Shown in pieces: positions 12,070-24,119 of a DNA stretch of 64,000 nt. Each line of letters opens with the position of its first letter. Position 1 is the stretch's first letter. This DNA is from Auxenochlorella pyrenoidosa (taxonomy: Eukaryota > Chlorophyta > Trebouxiophyceae > Chlorellales > Chlorellaceae). Where the stretch lies: the NCBI GenBank assembly GCA_001430745.1, contig KQ481937.1, forward strand, positions 35,209 to 99,208, in the 5' to 3' direction. The translations under genes and the position numbers were made by a program. The notes under the pieces were generated by a model. That model saw only the letters and a list, made by a program, of their open reading frames with translations. It was not told the DNA's origin and made no database searches.

Positions 12070-15000
12070 CTAGCGTCCGTCGCGGCTGCCGCTCTGCTGC
12101 GCAGGCGGCTGCCCGGGCGCCGCCGCCGCTGCCGCTGCTGCTGCGACGCTGCTGGCATGCTGCTGCACATCAAAGTCAAGCCCCACCGGCAGGGCGCCGC
12201 TGCTGAAGGGGCTCACAAGCGCAGCAGCGGGGGGGCGGGACGCGCTCCTGACGCCTCCCGTGGCCTCGCCGCCCTGGGCCGGGCCGCTCTCTGCGGCCGG
12301 CGCCTGCTCGGCGAAGGGCGACGGCGCCTTGGCGGGCGCGGCGGACGTGCCCACTGGCATTGGCAGGGCGGCGCTGGCGGCAAAGGGGGAGGCCTGCACC
12401 GGCGGCGGCGGCGGGTGCGACAAGCTGGCCGCGGCTTCTCGGCTGGACCGCACAGCCACGGCCGACGGCGGCTGTGCAGGGCGCTGCTGCCGCTGCGCAG
12501 ACGTGTCGGGCACCGTCTCAGAGCGCTGCAGGACAAGGGGGCGTGCAGGGAGCACAGCCTTGGTCAGCAGGCAGGCGTCTGTGGCAAACACTGCAGGCGT
12601 GCAACCTTCATTACGCCCTAGAAAAGCTGCAGAATGAGGCGCGCAGGCCGCAGCGCGAGGTGCTTTTCCAGCGCCATTAAATGTGCTGCAACGAACCGGC
12701 TGCAGCCGCGCTCCTGCCCTGCATGGCCCTTGCGCCGCCCTGCCGGCCCTGCCCATCTGTGCATGCCATGCCAGTCCAGAGGGGGGGCTGCCCAACCCAT
12801 AGACCGACAGACGTGGGCGCCGTCACCAGTCCAGGGCCCCTCAGCGGGTGCGCGCTGCTCGCCCGTACANNNNNNNNNNNNNNNNNNNNNNNNNNNNNNN
12901 NNNNNNNNNNNNNNNNNNNNNNNNNNNNNNNNNNNNNNNNNNNNNNNNNNNNNNNNNNNNNNNNNNNNNNNNNNNNNNNNNNNNNNNNNNNNNNNNNNNN
13001 NNNNNNNNNNNNNNNNNNNNNNNNNNNNNNNNNNNNNNNNNNNNNNNNNNNNNNNNNNNNNNNNNNNNNNNNNNNNNNNNNNNNNNNNNNNNNNNNNNNN
13101 NNNNNNNNNNNNNNNNNNNNNNNNNNNNNNNNNNNNNNNNNNNNNNNNNNNNNNNNNNNNNNNNNNNNNNNNNNNNNNNNNNNNNNNNNNNNNNNNNNNN
13201 NNNNNNNNNNNNNNNNNNNNNNNNNNNNNNNNNNNNNNNNNNNNNNNNNNNNNNNNNNNNNNNNNNNNNNNNNNNNNNNNNNNNNNNNNNNNNNNNNNNN
13301 NNNNNNNNNNNNNNNNNNNNNNNNNNNNNNNNNNNNNNNNNNNNNNNNNNNNNNNNNNNNNNNNNNNNNNNNNNNNNNNNNNNNNNNNNNNNNNNNNNNN
13401 NNNNNNNNNNNNNNNNNNNNNNNNNNNNNNNNNNNNNNNNNNNNNNNNNNNNNNNNNNNNNNNNNNNNNNNNNNNNNNNNNNNNNNNNNNNNNNNNNNNN
13501 NNNNNNNNNNNNNNNNNNNNNNNCTCGGTTTCCTTGCCTTGGTTTGAACTGTGCTAATGCGCTGCGCATCAAGAGGCACACACGTGCCGACGCTGCTGCA
13601 CAACTTCTTGGCCAGCGTGACCGCCTCCTGGTTGGACATGACGTCCCACAGCCCGTCGCTGGCCATGACCAGCACCTCGTCGCTGGGGTGCCGCGCAATG
13701 ATGGTGACCTGCGGGGGGGGCGGGGGGCGGGCGCGGCGGGGAGGGCGCGGTGGGAAGCGGGCCGGCCGGGAGCAGCAGCGCGGGCGGCTGCAGCGAGGGC
13801 GGGGCTGCCATTCCGGGCTTCGCCACGCAATGGCGCCCCGCAAGGTGATGCAGCACCCGACAGAGAGCAGGACACATTGCAGCCGCAGAACCGGCTGGGC
13901 GTGCTCACAAGCTGTGGCAGCACATGCCCGCCCGCCCACCAGCCGCCCACGACAGCGCTCACCTCGGGCTCCGCGATGACGTATGGGCGCAGCGAGTGGT
14001 CGCCAATGGCCCGCGACACAGCCAGCAGGCCCATCACGCGCACGCCGTTCCAGAACAGGATCTGCCCGCCCGCCGCCTCCACGCGCGCCTGCAGGGGGGG
14101 AGGCCAAAGCAGGAGGAGAGGAGTGGGCGGGCAGGACAGCACGGGCTGGTGCGCCGCCATGCAGGCGCCCCTCACGCCCACCACCAGCGTCGCTGTGCTG
14201 CTGCTTGTGCTCAGCGCGGCATCCGCACAGTGGCGCTGCGGCGACCAGTGCGTTATCACATCAGCAGCGAAACAGGCTGCGCCTCGCTCGCGGTCCATGT
14301 GGCCTGGGTACCAGGGAGCTCGCTGCAGAGGTGCCAACCGGCCCACGACTCATGCAGCCCCGCAACCGCCTGGCTCCCGGCCTGCCCTGTTGCGCTGGCG
14401 CCCCCAGCAGAGGACCCGGCCTTGGCACGATCCAGCACCCCGGCCTCCCTGGCGCCCTCTGATCCCAAAGCCCGGCAGCCCCGCCTGGGCGCGCGCCTTA
14501 TTCCCCTCCCCCCACCCCCCACCCCACCCCACCCCCGCGCGCACCGTCTCGTCCTCCCGCGCCGCCTTGTGGTCGTCTGTGAGCGGCAGCGCGCCGCCGG
14601 AGCGGCACAGCACCGCGCGCGAGTCGCCGCAGTTGGCCACGTAGATCATGCGGGAGCCCACCAGCGCGACCACCGCGGTGGTGCCCACCAGCGCCAGGTG
14701 CTCGTACCCGCCCATGTTGCCAAACTCCTCGTCTGCAGGTGGTGGGGGGGCAGGAGGGGGGGCCAGGTCAGAGGGAGGGGGAGGTCGGGGAGGGAACTGG
14801 TGCTGAGGTGCGCTAGGTGCACTGCCTACACATGCAGCCACCTAGTTTATTTCCCAGCTGCCCTGCCAGCAGGCCTGGGCTCACTGCACACCACGATTGC
14901 GACGCCCCACGCTGCCGGCACGCACCTGTAATGTGGAAGGCTTTTGTAAGGGCCGCTTCTATTGTCTCAGCAGTACAGGACACGCCCTGGACGCTGTTGG

Positions 15001-16942
15001 TGGGGTCCTCATCAAAGTCGGCATCTAGGTAGCTGCCGGCGCTGCTGCTGGAGTTCAGTTCGCCTGCAGCAGCAAAGCACGGTGGGGTGTGCGGCGTCAA
15101 CACGTCAAGTCATGAAACGCAGGCAGGCGCAGGCTGGGCAGGGATGCCAGGATAGCGAGGAGTTGGCACGGCTTGCAGCTGCGGAGAGGGCGGCGATCCG
15201 CCTTGCATCGTGCATTAACAGCCGCGTGCACAGCTCGTGCGCAGGGAAGCCGGTGCTGGCCACATTTTCCCATTCCAGCGGCCCTGCCCGACCTGCCCAG
15301 CACTTGCCTGCCTCCGCGGCGTCCTGATACTCTGTGCCGCTGGCGCTGACTGCCCCCTGGGGCCGAGAGGAGGGCGCGTCGTCGTGCCCGCTGCTGCTGC
15401 TGCTGGCCTGCTGCTGCCCGGTGCCGCTGCTGCTGGAGGCCTGCGGAGCATCGGCCGCTCTGCCCCCCGCCCTGGGCGACCCGGCCGCCGCGGATGCGCC
15501 AGGCCCGCTGCCGCCGCCCTCTTTCGAGCGCAGCGTGAGCAGGTCTGGGCCCACTGCGCAGGCAGACAGCACTTCTCGCACGCGCTCGTGCAGCGATTTG
15601 GCACAGTGCAGCGCTGCATCCGCCCCGCCGTGCCCGTCAAACACACCAAAGAAGTGCAGCGTCTCGGTGGCGTTGCCCCCAAGGTGCTGGCTGCTGCTGG
15701 GCACGTGGTCGACGACCATGGCGCTGGTCAACGACCCGCTGCTGATGCCGGCGCTGCCGCTGCTGGTGCCGGGCGCGCTGGCGCCCGACGTGGCTGCCAC
15801 GGCGGCCATGGCGCTGGCAGTCGTCTGCTCGGAGGCGCCCGACCCGGCGCTGGTGCTGCGCAGCTGCGGCGCGATGCGCGGCGGCAGCAACTCGTCCATG
15901 CCGGCGCGGCTGACGGGCACCTCGACGAGGAAGGGCACAGCCACGCAGGCGTCCTCCATTTTGGCGCGCCGCCCGATCACCGACTTGCTGCCAAACGGCG
16001 GGCAGGCATGCGCCACCGAGGGGTGCGTCGGCGAGCCCGGCTGCGCCGTCCGCGGGGGCTGCCCTTGCTGCTGCGCCTGCGACCGTGGCGACTGGCTCTG
16101 CTGCTCCCGCCGCAGCTGGTGCAGGGGCGGCGGCTCGCCAGCTGCCTGCCGCCGCAGCAAGGCCGCCGCCGCTGCTGCCGCCGGCGAGGATGCCGAGGGC
16201 TCAGCCGCACCAGCTGTCTCGTCCATCGGCTGCGCGCCGCCCCGTGGAGGTCCTATCGCCGGGTCATCTGCTGGAGGGAGTAGGGGGGAGGGAGGGTAGT
16301 TCAGGTCAGCACTGGATAAACGTGGAGAGGTGGCGGCCAGGCAGCTGCGCCGCCCGGCCTACCATGCAGGCTGCAACAGCTTTGCGGCCCCTGCTGCTGC
16401 ATGCTTGCGCGCTGCATAACGCGCTGACAAGCCGGCGCGATGCCAGCGAGCAAGCACAGCCCCAAGCGCTGGCCGCTGGCGCCTGCGGCGGGCGGGCACG
16501 CCCCGACGCCCCGACGTCGCACCGGTGCCCATAGAGTTCTGGCGCTTGAGTGGCTGCTCGTCCACGCCACCCTCTGACTTGGGCGAGTCAGAACGGAGGC
16601 GCCGACCCGTCAGGTGCGTCCTCGTGGTGGCGGGCTGCGCGTGGGGGCCCCCTGCGGCCGCAGGGGGGTCCGCCTTGAAGGCTGTGCTGTCGGTGCTGGA
16701 GCTGCTGGCGGCCTCTGCCTTTGGCCGCGCCTCGGCCGGCTTGATCGGTCTGCAGGCGGGACAAGCTTGGGGGATGGGCGCCCGCTTCGCGCCTGTGGCC
16801 TCCCCGGGGCCCTTGGGCCGCCGAAACCCGCGGCGGGACGCCCCCCTGTCCAGCCCAGGCCCAGCCAGCAGACGCACCTGCGCAGCAATCTGCTCAGGCA
16901 GCCGCACCGCTGTGGACTGCCCCTAGTCTCGGTCTCAGACAT
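12070..16942 (-). CDS. PP2C-type Mg/Mn-dependent Ser/Thr protein phosphatase, interrupted by an assembly gap
   Basis: Exons on the minus strand: 16878-16942, 16523-16749, 15308-16267, 14926-15063, 14545-14732, 13963-14088, an exon starting at 13708 and running towards the gap, and a last exon 12070-12578. ATG at 16942 is preferred because the later open frame has no upstream ATG without it. PP2C motifs occur in order: [37 protein letters not shown] and [16 protein letters not shown], which supply the metal-binding aspartates. The wording resembles land-plant clade A (ABI1/HAB1) enzymes. The DNxS-type motif that should follow is missing because it falls in the gap. Low-complexity Ser/Ala/Gln insertions sit between the first motifs, and the C-terminal tail is Ala/Pro-rich. 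One intron (donor at 15307) is GC-AG. Likely role: dephosphorylating signalling kinases; partners are unknown. Confidence 0.85.
12870..13523. other. Assembly gap (654 N) inside the PP2C gene
   Basis: Unbroken N run. It removes the end of the phosphatase catalytic domain and at least one splice junction. Its true length may differ from 654. Confidence 0.99.
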
Positions 16943-18439
16943 CAGAGAGGCGCATCCCAACGCTCGCTGTGGCGGGCCAGCGGGAGGGAGGGAGAGCCAA
17001 GAACCCTGCTGTGAATAGCTCGCTGCAGCATTTCACGGGGGCACTGGTTAGCACTTTGGGACGGCCCTGATCCTGCCCCGATCATCTCATCGCCCCTCCA
17101 AGGTCCCAGAACGCAGCCCCGAGCCGCCTGTGCCGGTCCCAGCGACCCGAAGGACGTCCTCAGCCAGCCCACTTCAGGTTTCGGCAGTTTCCGGGTCGTT
17201 GCACGCCTCTCTTGGCACGATCTCAGAACTTCAGGGCGCTGGACGAGCCACTGGCTGTCCAGCCCGCGCCAAGCCCAGTTCACAGGCACCACAAACTGGC
17301 TGTCGCACTGGAGCTCTGTCCAGTCCCATCCTGTTTCTTGGCCAAAGCCCGTATCCCGAGCTGGGTGGCGCGCGCAGCACCTTGCCTGCCAGCGCGGCGG
17401 GGTAAGCGGGAAGGCGGCGAGATGCTGCCCTCTCGCTGCCCACCACCCAGCTTTGCCGCACATTCGTTGACCAGCAGCATGTGGATGTGCCCCAGGCAAA
17501 GTGGAAGCAGCTCGTTCAAATGCCGTGTTCTGCAGAAACGAGTCGCTTGGGCCCACCAGAAAGGCGACGAGCTGGTGCCCAAGGTGAAAAAAGGCGCCCG
17601 CTTGCAGCGACGCTCTGAGTGGCGAATTTTGGGCTGCTCCTTGAGGGAACTCGCCTGGCCCTGCAAGTGCGTCCTATGGGCACAAGAGCGATGTAAAGTG
17701 TTGCGTGGTTGGGCAGTTCATGGATGCTGCCTAGGATGCACAGCCGTGTTGAGCCTGCAGCTGCAGTAACTGCCGCTGATATTAAGCATCTCTTGACGAG
17801 TGGCCTGGCATGCAAAGAGCAGGATAGAGTGCCATGCGGTGGACAGCAGACACATGGCGCAGGCACTGTTGGTTGGAGTGCCACATGGAGCAGAACTGGA
17901 GTGCCACATGGAGCAGAACAGTGGAGGATGTGGCATTCCTGTGTGCACGGTCGCAGGCTCCTCAGCACAATCCAGGTGTATGCTCTATGCGCGCAGTTCT
18001 GTACAATGTTTCCTGTATGTGTCCCTTGCAGCGAGCCCCCAGTGAGCGCCCAACAAACAAGCACCTGATAGGGTGCCCCTGCCTGAGCGTCAGCTGTCAG
18101 CCGCCTCAGCGTAGCGGCAGCGCGCGCCCCAAACCCAGCTGCCTGCCGACCTTCCAAGCACCTCGTCCACGATCAAACCACCCAGCCTCAAGCCTTCGCG
18201 TCCCACCCTCGCCAGCAGCAGCAAAGAGTGCAGAGACGGCGTTATTTTATTTGTCGCTGCAGCGGGCAGCGCCTGCTGATTAACTGCCCCGAAGACGAGA
18301 CATTGCTGTGTAGCGATAGGACAGGCAGCAGGGGGGACAGCTCGCAAGGCAGCCTGAGGACCAAGTGCTCGGGCTGCTTGCTGAGCCTCAGCCTCGACTC
18401 CCCGCGTTCAAGCAGCCTGCGAATTCGATCTGGTAGCAA
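16943..18439. promoter_or_regulatory. Divergent intergenic region between PP2C and CLASP
   Basis: About 1.5 kb with no supported gene. It must hold the promoters and 5' leaders of PP2C (leftward) and CLASP (rightward). The longer open frames on the minus strand lack ATG starts and resemble no protein. A 23-bp direct repeat lies at 17874-17919. Confidence 0.55.
17874..17919. repeat. 23-bp tandem direct repeat
   Basis: Two adjacent perfect copies of TGGAGTGCCACATGGAGCAG followed by AAC, at 17874-17896 and 17897-17919. They lie in the PP2C/CLASP intergenic region. They could be a regulatory duplication or neutral slippage. Confidence 0.9.
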
Positions 18440-21400
18440 ATGAGGAGGAGGGGAGGGTTTGGCGACGCAGGTGAGCAGCTGCTCTGTCGCACCGCCCGCT
18501 CGCCTTGGTGTTCAAACCTCACTGCCCCATGAGAGGCCACCTTGGTCCCAGCCATGCAGAATCTGCTCACCCAAAAGCATGCCTTTACTCTCCACTTCAC
18601 CCTTTTCAGGTGGGATTGCCGGCGGAGGCACGCTGCCGCCGGCAGCGCCACAGGTGGTGGGCAGCGAGGCGGAGCTGCGAGGCGAGCTGGAGCGTGCGGC
18701 CGCACAGCTGGCGCCCACGGTGGAGTGGACCGCCCGCGTGGATGCCCTGCTCCGGGTGGAAGGCCTGGTCAAGGGCGGGGCGGCCAGCTGGCCTGCCTTC
18801 CCAGACCTGCTGGCGGCGCTGCTGCGTGACCCGCTGGCTGCCCAGGTGGGTGCTGCCCCCAAGGTGCTGCCCTGCCCTGCCAAAGCCTGTTGCTGTTGGT
18901 TGTACGTCGTCCGTTCAGGATGCCTTGGATGCCATCCCTGTCTTGGACCGCCACTCTGGCGCTGCCCCGCTCAGCCTGGCAGCATCCCCGCCCGACCCTG
19001 CAGCTGCAAGAGCGGCGTTCGGCAGTGTCCAGGCAGGCATGCCACGCCGTGAGCGCTCTGGCGCAGGCCTGCGGCAGCGCCTTTGAGCCCCTGGCCTTGC
19101 ATCTGCTGCCGGCCCTTTTCAAGACGCTGGCCATGGGCATTCACGTGGGTGGTCAGCAGTGGAGTTGATGGGGCAAGCTGCAAGGAAGGCAGGGCTTCCT
19201 GGGCTTGTTCAGCGGGCGCCTTGGCCTTTGGCATGCAAGCGTGCAGCCTGGGAACCCTTGCGAAATGTGTGCGTTACGGTGGTCGGCCACACCAGGCACT
19301 CTGCTTTCTGCTGGCTTCCTGGCTGGTCGCAGGGCAGCCCCGGCTGGGCCCCGCTTTTTCAAAGTAACGCTGCTGCTCGCCCCCCCGGGCCTCCTGCCCC
19401 CTTGCAGGTGGTGTCCGAGGCGGCAGATGCCTGCGCCTGCGCCATGCTGGCGGCCTGCCCAAGCCAGCGCCTGCTGCCCAAGCTGCTGACCACGCTGGCG
19501 GCCGACAAGAATGGCCGGCTGCGGCAGGCGGCCGCCGAGTGGCTGCTGGTGGCCCTGGAGCGCTGGGAGCCGGCAGAGTGGGAACGGCAGCTGGAGGCTG
19601 TTGAGAGGTCGGTCCTGGCAGCGGCTTCGGATGCGCAGGGGGAGACGCGAGCCACGGCGCGCGCGCTGTTTGCCGCGTACGCCCGCGCCGCGCCGGCAGC
19701 CGCGGCTGCAGCCCTTGCCCGCCTGGGGAACCGTGACAGGGCACTACAGGAGAAGCTGGCTGCGGCTGTTGCAGCGGCAGGGGAGTGCAGGCCAGGTGGG
19801 TGCCTGCCAGGTGGCGTGGGCCTGGCCAGCTGGCACGGCAGCTGCTTGGTGTGCAGGCAACCCTGGGCTGTGCTGCGCAAGCTGGTTTGGGTTGAGCATG
19901 CAAACAACGGTGTCGGCTGCAAGCATGAAACCCAACGCAATGCACTGGAGGCTTACCCACGCTTCCTGGCTGCGGGTTGTGCCTTGTTGTGCCACCTGCT
20001 ATGCTATGCCTTGCTATGCCACCTGCAGGCGCGCTGTCTGAGGGCCCCAGCCGGCGCTCCTCCCTGGGGAACAGTGGGGCAGCCACCCCCCGCGGCCTGT
20101 CCCGGACCTCGTCGCTGCAGGCAGCGGACGCTGCCTGCAGCCAACAAGGCAGCAGCCACGCGGCAGTGCGCATGGCGCCAGCTGTGCCCAAGCTGGCGCT
20201 GGGCATGCTGAGCAGCAGCGCAGCAGGCAGCGCTCGTGGCAGCCCCTCCCACCCCAGCAGCGCTCGCTCGGCGTCCAGCGGCAGCCTGGCGCAGGCGGCG
20301 GCATGGCAGCCGGCCACGGCTCGGGAGAACCAGCCAGAGAACAGGGGCACAGGGGCGGCAGTGCAGGCCACCCCGCGATCCATGTTCCCAAAGACCTTTG
20401 CTCGGCGCGAGGCTGCCGCAGCGGCTGAGGGCGAGGCAGAGGCCGGCGAGGCCAGCAGGCCGCCGCCGCCAGCGGCAGGCAGGGAGCGGCCGGGCCTGCG
20501 CCGCTCCCTGGGGGGCGCCGCGCTGCGGATGAGCATCGCTGCGTTCAGGGTGAGAGCATGTGGTGCGAGAGCACTGAGTGCATTGCACGACTGCCGGCCA
20601 GTCCGGGAGGCGTACTGGGCTCGGCTTGTCTCTGTGTGAGCGTACGCTGGGTGGTACCCTGCTCTCTGCCTGCATCATCTTGAGTGGCCAGTCCTGAATC
20701 TCAAGCATGGGCGGGCACTCCCTGCACTTCCTTGCAGTCTGCCGAGGCTGGAGAAGAGCTGGGCCTGGCAGCAGCGGCACCTGCCCGCACCGCTACGGCG
20801 CATCGAGGCGCGCTGCGGGCCCCGCTGCCGCCCCTGCAGCTCTCCCAGTTACCGGCAGAGGGCATGCCGCAGAAGGAGGCGCAGGAGCAGGCCGGCGGGC
20901 AGGCGGGCAGGCCGCTCACCGCCCGGCGGCTGGGAGCGGGCGAGCGGCAGGCGACCAGCATTCCAGAGGGCTCGGGTGAGGGCCGGCGTGGGTGGGGAGG
21001 GGTGGAGCGAGGAACTTAGTGGCTGCTACGGAATAAGGTGGGAGTTGAAAGTTCGGGGCAGTTGCAGCTGGGACGCGGCAAGAGTTTGGGGCCGGCCCGC
21101 GTGCACCTTGCCTCATGTGGACCCTGCCTGCCTGCCCCGGCCTGCCACCATACGATGTGCAGAGGTGGGCAGCCTGTCGAGCGGGTGGGACGAGGGCGGC
21201 GGCGCGCCGGCCGCCAGCCTGGCGTCGCTGCTGGGCGCGCTGTGCAAGCCGGCCGTGGCCTGGTCGGATAAGGTTTCCCTCTTCCAGCAGGTGCAGGCCG
21301 CCCTGCAGCAGGCGGGGTCCGCCCCCCACCTGGCCGCAGACTGCGCCTCCAACGCCGACAGGCTGGTGGCTGCCCTGCTGGAGGGCAGCGGCGACGCGCA

Positions 21401-23795
21401 CTTCCGCGTGGCGGCGGCCGCGCTGGCGGCGCTGGCGGCGGGGCTGGCCGGCCCTTGCAGCCGCCTGTTTGAGCCGCAGCTGGACCGAGTCATGACCTCG
21501 CTGTTTGCCAGGTGGGGGGCGCGGGCCGCCGGCCAGCCGCCGCGGGATTGCAGCAGGCGGTGGTGTGGAGATTGGTAGGCGGGAGGTGCCCCGCTCTTCC
21601 GGCCGCCTCTGGCCTCCTTCTACCTCGTCGTCGTCCCCTCCTGAATGACCCGCCTGTCCACCTACCTCTGCCGCTTCCGCTCAACTCATAAGTGCTCTCT
21701 CTGTGGGTCCGGCTCAACTCAACCCTGCCCTCGCCGTGTGTCCTGCCCAACTCAACCCTGCTCTCACCCATGTGCCCCGCCCAACTTAACCCTGCCCTCG
21801 CCGTGCATCCCGCAGGGTGGTGGACCCCAAAGAGCAGATCCGGCAGCTGGTCAACGCCGCCCTGTCGGCGGTGCTGCAGCAGCAGAGCGCCGACGCCACC
21901 GTGGCGGCGCTGGCCCGCTCCCTGGCAGCCAACCGGGCACCCAGGGTGAAGTGCGCTGTCCTGGACTTCTTCTCTGCAGCCGCAGGCGGCGACTGCAGCG
22001 GCAAGGAGGCGGAGCAGCAGCAGGCGCCGCTGTTGGCCCAGCTCACCGGCTCGGCGGCGCTGCCCGGCCTGCTGCGCAGCCTGCTGCAGCTGTCGACAGA
22101 CAAGAACCCCGACATCCGGCGGGCAGCAGCCGAGGCGGTTGCGGCGGCGTATCACGCCGGCGCGGCGCAGGCGGTGCTGGCGTGTGTGCATGCTCTGCCG
22201 CCCGTGGATGTGCTGGCTGTGCAGCGCGCCATTGGTCCCGCCATCCAGAGGCGCAGCGCCAGCGGCGATGCCATGGCCAGCATGCCTGCGGAGGATGCAG
22301 CAGCGCTGGCACCAACGCACCGCAGCAGCAAACCTTCCAGCGCTCAGCCATCTGCTCCCCACAGCCGGCGGCAGAGTGGGGAGGGCCTGAAGCAGCAGCA
22401 GCAGCATGCCTTGCAGCGCACAGAGAGCAGCACCGGGAGCCTGACTGCTTGCAGCCGGCAGGGCAGTCAGCAATCGGCGGCAGCGCCAGCTGCGCTTCCT
22501 GCCCAGCAGCAGCAGGCGGCAGAGCACACCCCAGAACCGCCGTCGCCCTTCCCGTGGCAAGCAACTCCGCCGCCACGTGGCGCGGCTGCGGAGGCTGCAG
22601 CCGAGGCTCAGCATGCCGTGGCAGCGCAGTACCCAGCTGAGGCCCCGGCTGTGGCTGAGGGCCCCCGAACAGCCCTGCTCTCGTCCGACCTGGCGCCATT
22701 TGATGACGTCATGGCCAGCCAGCTGCAGCGCCTGCTGGCTCAGCTGGACGCCGGCCCGGGCTCAGAGGCGCTGCAGGGGCTGTCCCGCCTGGCGCACGTG
22801 CTGCCGGCGTCTGCCTGGCCGCCCTGCTTTGAGCAGGTGGGGAGGGGAGGAGGGGCGGCGGCAGGAGGTGCTTCTGTCGGGACGCGGGGGGCCCGTGCCT
22901 CCCATGCCGCTTCAGCGCCGCACTCCCCTCCCTAGCCTGCCAGTTGCTCGGTCTGGCGGCAATGCTGAACATTGCCATGGCGTCACTGCCAACTATCTGT
23001 CCTGCACGCTGGCCTGCGCTCTGTGCGCTCCATGCTGTGCAGATCATGGACGCGCTGTGCGCTGCCCTGGATGGCGGCAGCCCCGCGCAGCGCGATGCCG
23101 CGCTCATGCTGGCTCGCGATCTGGCAGCGGCAGCCCAGCCCTCGCTCTTCCTGCCCAGCCTGCCCGCGCTGCTGCCGCGGCTGCTGAACTGCGCGGCAGA
23201 GCAGGGCGCGCGGGAGGTGGCGGTTGCAGCAGACGAGGCGCTGGAGCAGCTGCTGGCGCGCCTGCCGCCGCAGAGCTGCCTCGGCCTGCTAGCCCCGTGC
23301 CTGCCTGCCCCTGGCTCCCAGCTGGGCACAGACCGGCAGGCGGGGGCGCAGCTGCATGCCGCCATGCGCAGCCTGCAGCGAGTGGTGTGCCGCATGCAGC
23401 CTGCCGGGCTGGCGGCGCACCTGCAGCCGCTGCTGCTGCCGGGGCTGTGCGCTGCCTACTCCTCTCCCCTCGCGGACGTGCGCAAGGCCACGGTGGACTG
23501 CCTTGTGGCAATCTGGCTGGTGAGGCTTTCTCGGGCCCAGCCGTCTTTGTCTGGGCAGGCATGCTGCTGAGCACTGGGTGACCGCCTGATGGCAGCCCTG
23601 AGTTCTGTCATCTGCCCCTCCCCCTTCCTCGTCTACTGCTCAGTGCCTGCACCTGCTTTCCCTTCGGCTGCTCAGGTCGTTGGTGACGCGCTCAAGCCCC
23701 ACCTGGAGCCGCTGTCCGCCTCCCAGATGAAGCTGCTGACCATCTACCTGGACAAAGCACGCAGGGCAGGGCAGCCCAACCATCGGCTGGCATAG
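18440..23795 (+). CDS. CLASP: CLASP, CLIP-associated TOG-domain microtubule regulator
   Basis: Ten exons join in phase to 1173 residues: 18440-18470, 18610-18845, 19004-19144, 19408-19795, 20029-20549, 20738-20975, 21163-21511, 21816-22836, 23043-23519, 23676-23795. The ATG at 18440 is chosen because its short exon ends in the phase required by exon 2. Three HEAT/TOG-like arrays are visible: about residues 15-266 (with a LQERRSAVSRQACH segment typical of the CLASP N-terminal TOG), 520-782 (with FARVVDPKEQIRQL) and 925-1165. The last ends in the CLASP-like VGDALKPHLEPLSASQMKLL. Ser/Ala/Arg-rich linkers, the usual microtubule- and EB1-binding part, separate them. CLASPs promote microtubule rescue and anchor microtubules at the cortex and in mitosis. 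No clear SxIP motif was picked out by eye. Confidence 0.93.
21681..21815. repeat. Intronic minisatellite (about four 34-bp units) in CLASP
   Basis: Imperfect units beginning CAACTCAACCCTGC or a variant repeat about every 33-34 bp in the intron before exon 8. The last unit ends in CCCGCAG, which is the acceptor used by exon 8, so the splice site lies inside the repeat array. Confidence 0.75.
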
Positions 23796-23995
23796 CCTCA
23801 CTCCTCTACCACTCTTCAGTCGCACTTTTGCTGCATGCCTTGCACTCTTGCTCCACACTAATCCTTTGCTCGCCTCTCCCTGACTTTCCCCAAGCAGCTC
23901 CCTGTGCTGCCCCCCATGATACGCAGCAGGCCAGTGCTTGCAGGTACTGCTCTCCCTTCTGCTCAGTGATGCACTGAGTACTCCGCTTCAGCAGC

Positions 23996-24000
23996 TGTAA
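23996..24000 (+). terminator. Polyadenylation signal of CLASP (TGTAA)
   Basis: TGTAA lies about 200 nt after the CLASP stop; a second TGTAA occurs at 24064-24068. The channel gene on the other strand ends at 24120, so the two genes converge within about 0.3 kb and their 3' UTRs may overlap. Confidence 0.55.
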
Positions 24001-24119
24001 ACGTCGTGCACCAAAGGCTTGGTCCAAAACCAAGGCGGCAGCAATCGATGACAGTGAAGTAATGTGTAAGTCGGGGCTAAGGCCGGAGGCTAGGGCGTGG
24101 CGGGCGCCGCCATCGACCC

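Noticed and set aside
17516..18157. A 213-codon minus-strand open frame in the PP2C/CLASP intergenic region
   Set aside because: It starts with TTG rather than ATG, has no recognisable protein features and spans the 23-bp repeat.
19274..20536. A 420-codon minus-strand open frame within CLASP
   Set aside because: Low-complexity antisense of CLASP exons; no splice logic or similarity, while the plus strand encodes recognisable TOG repeats.
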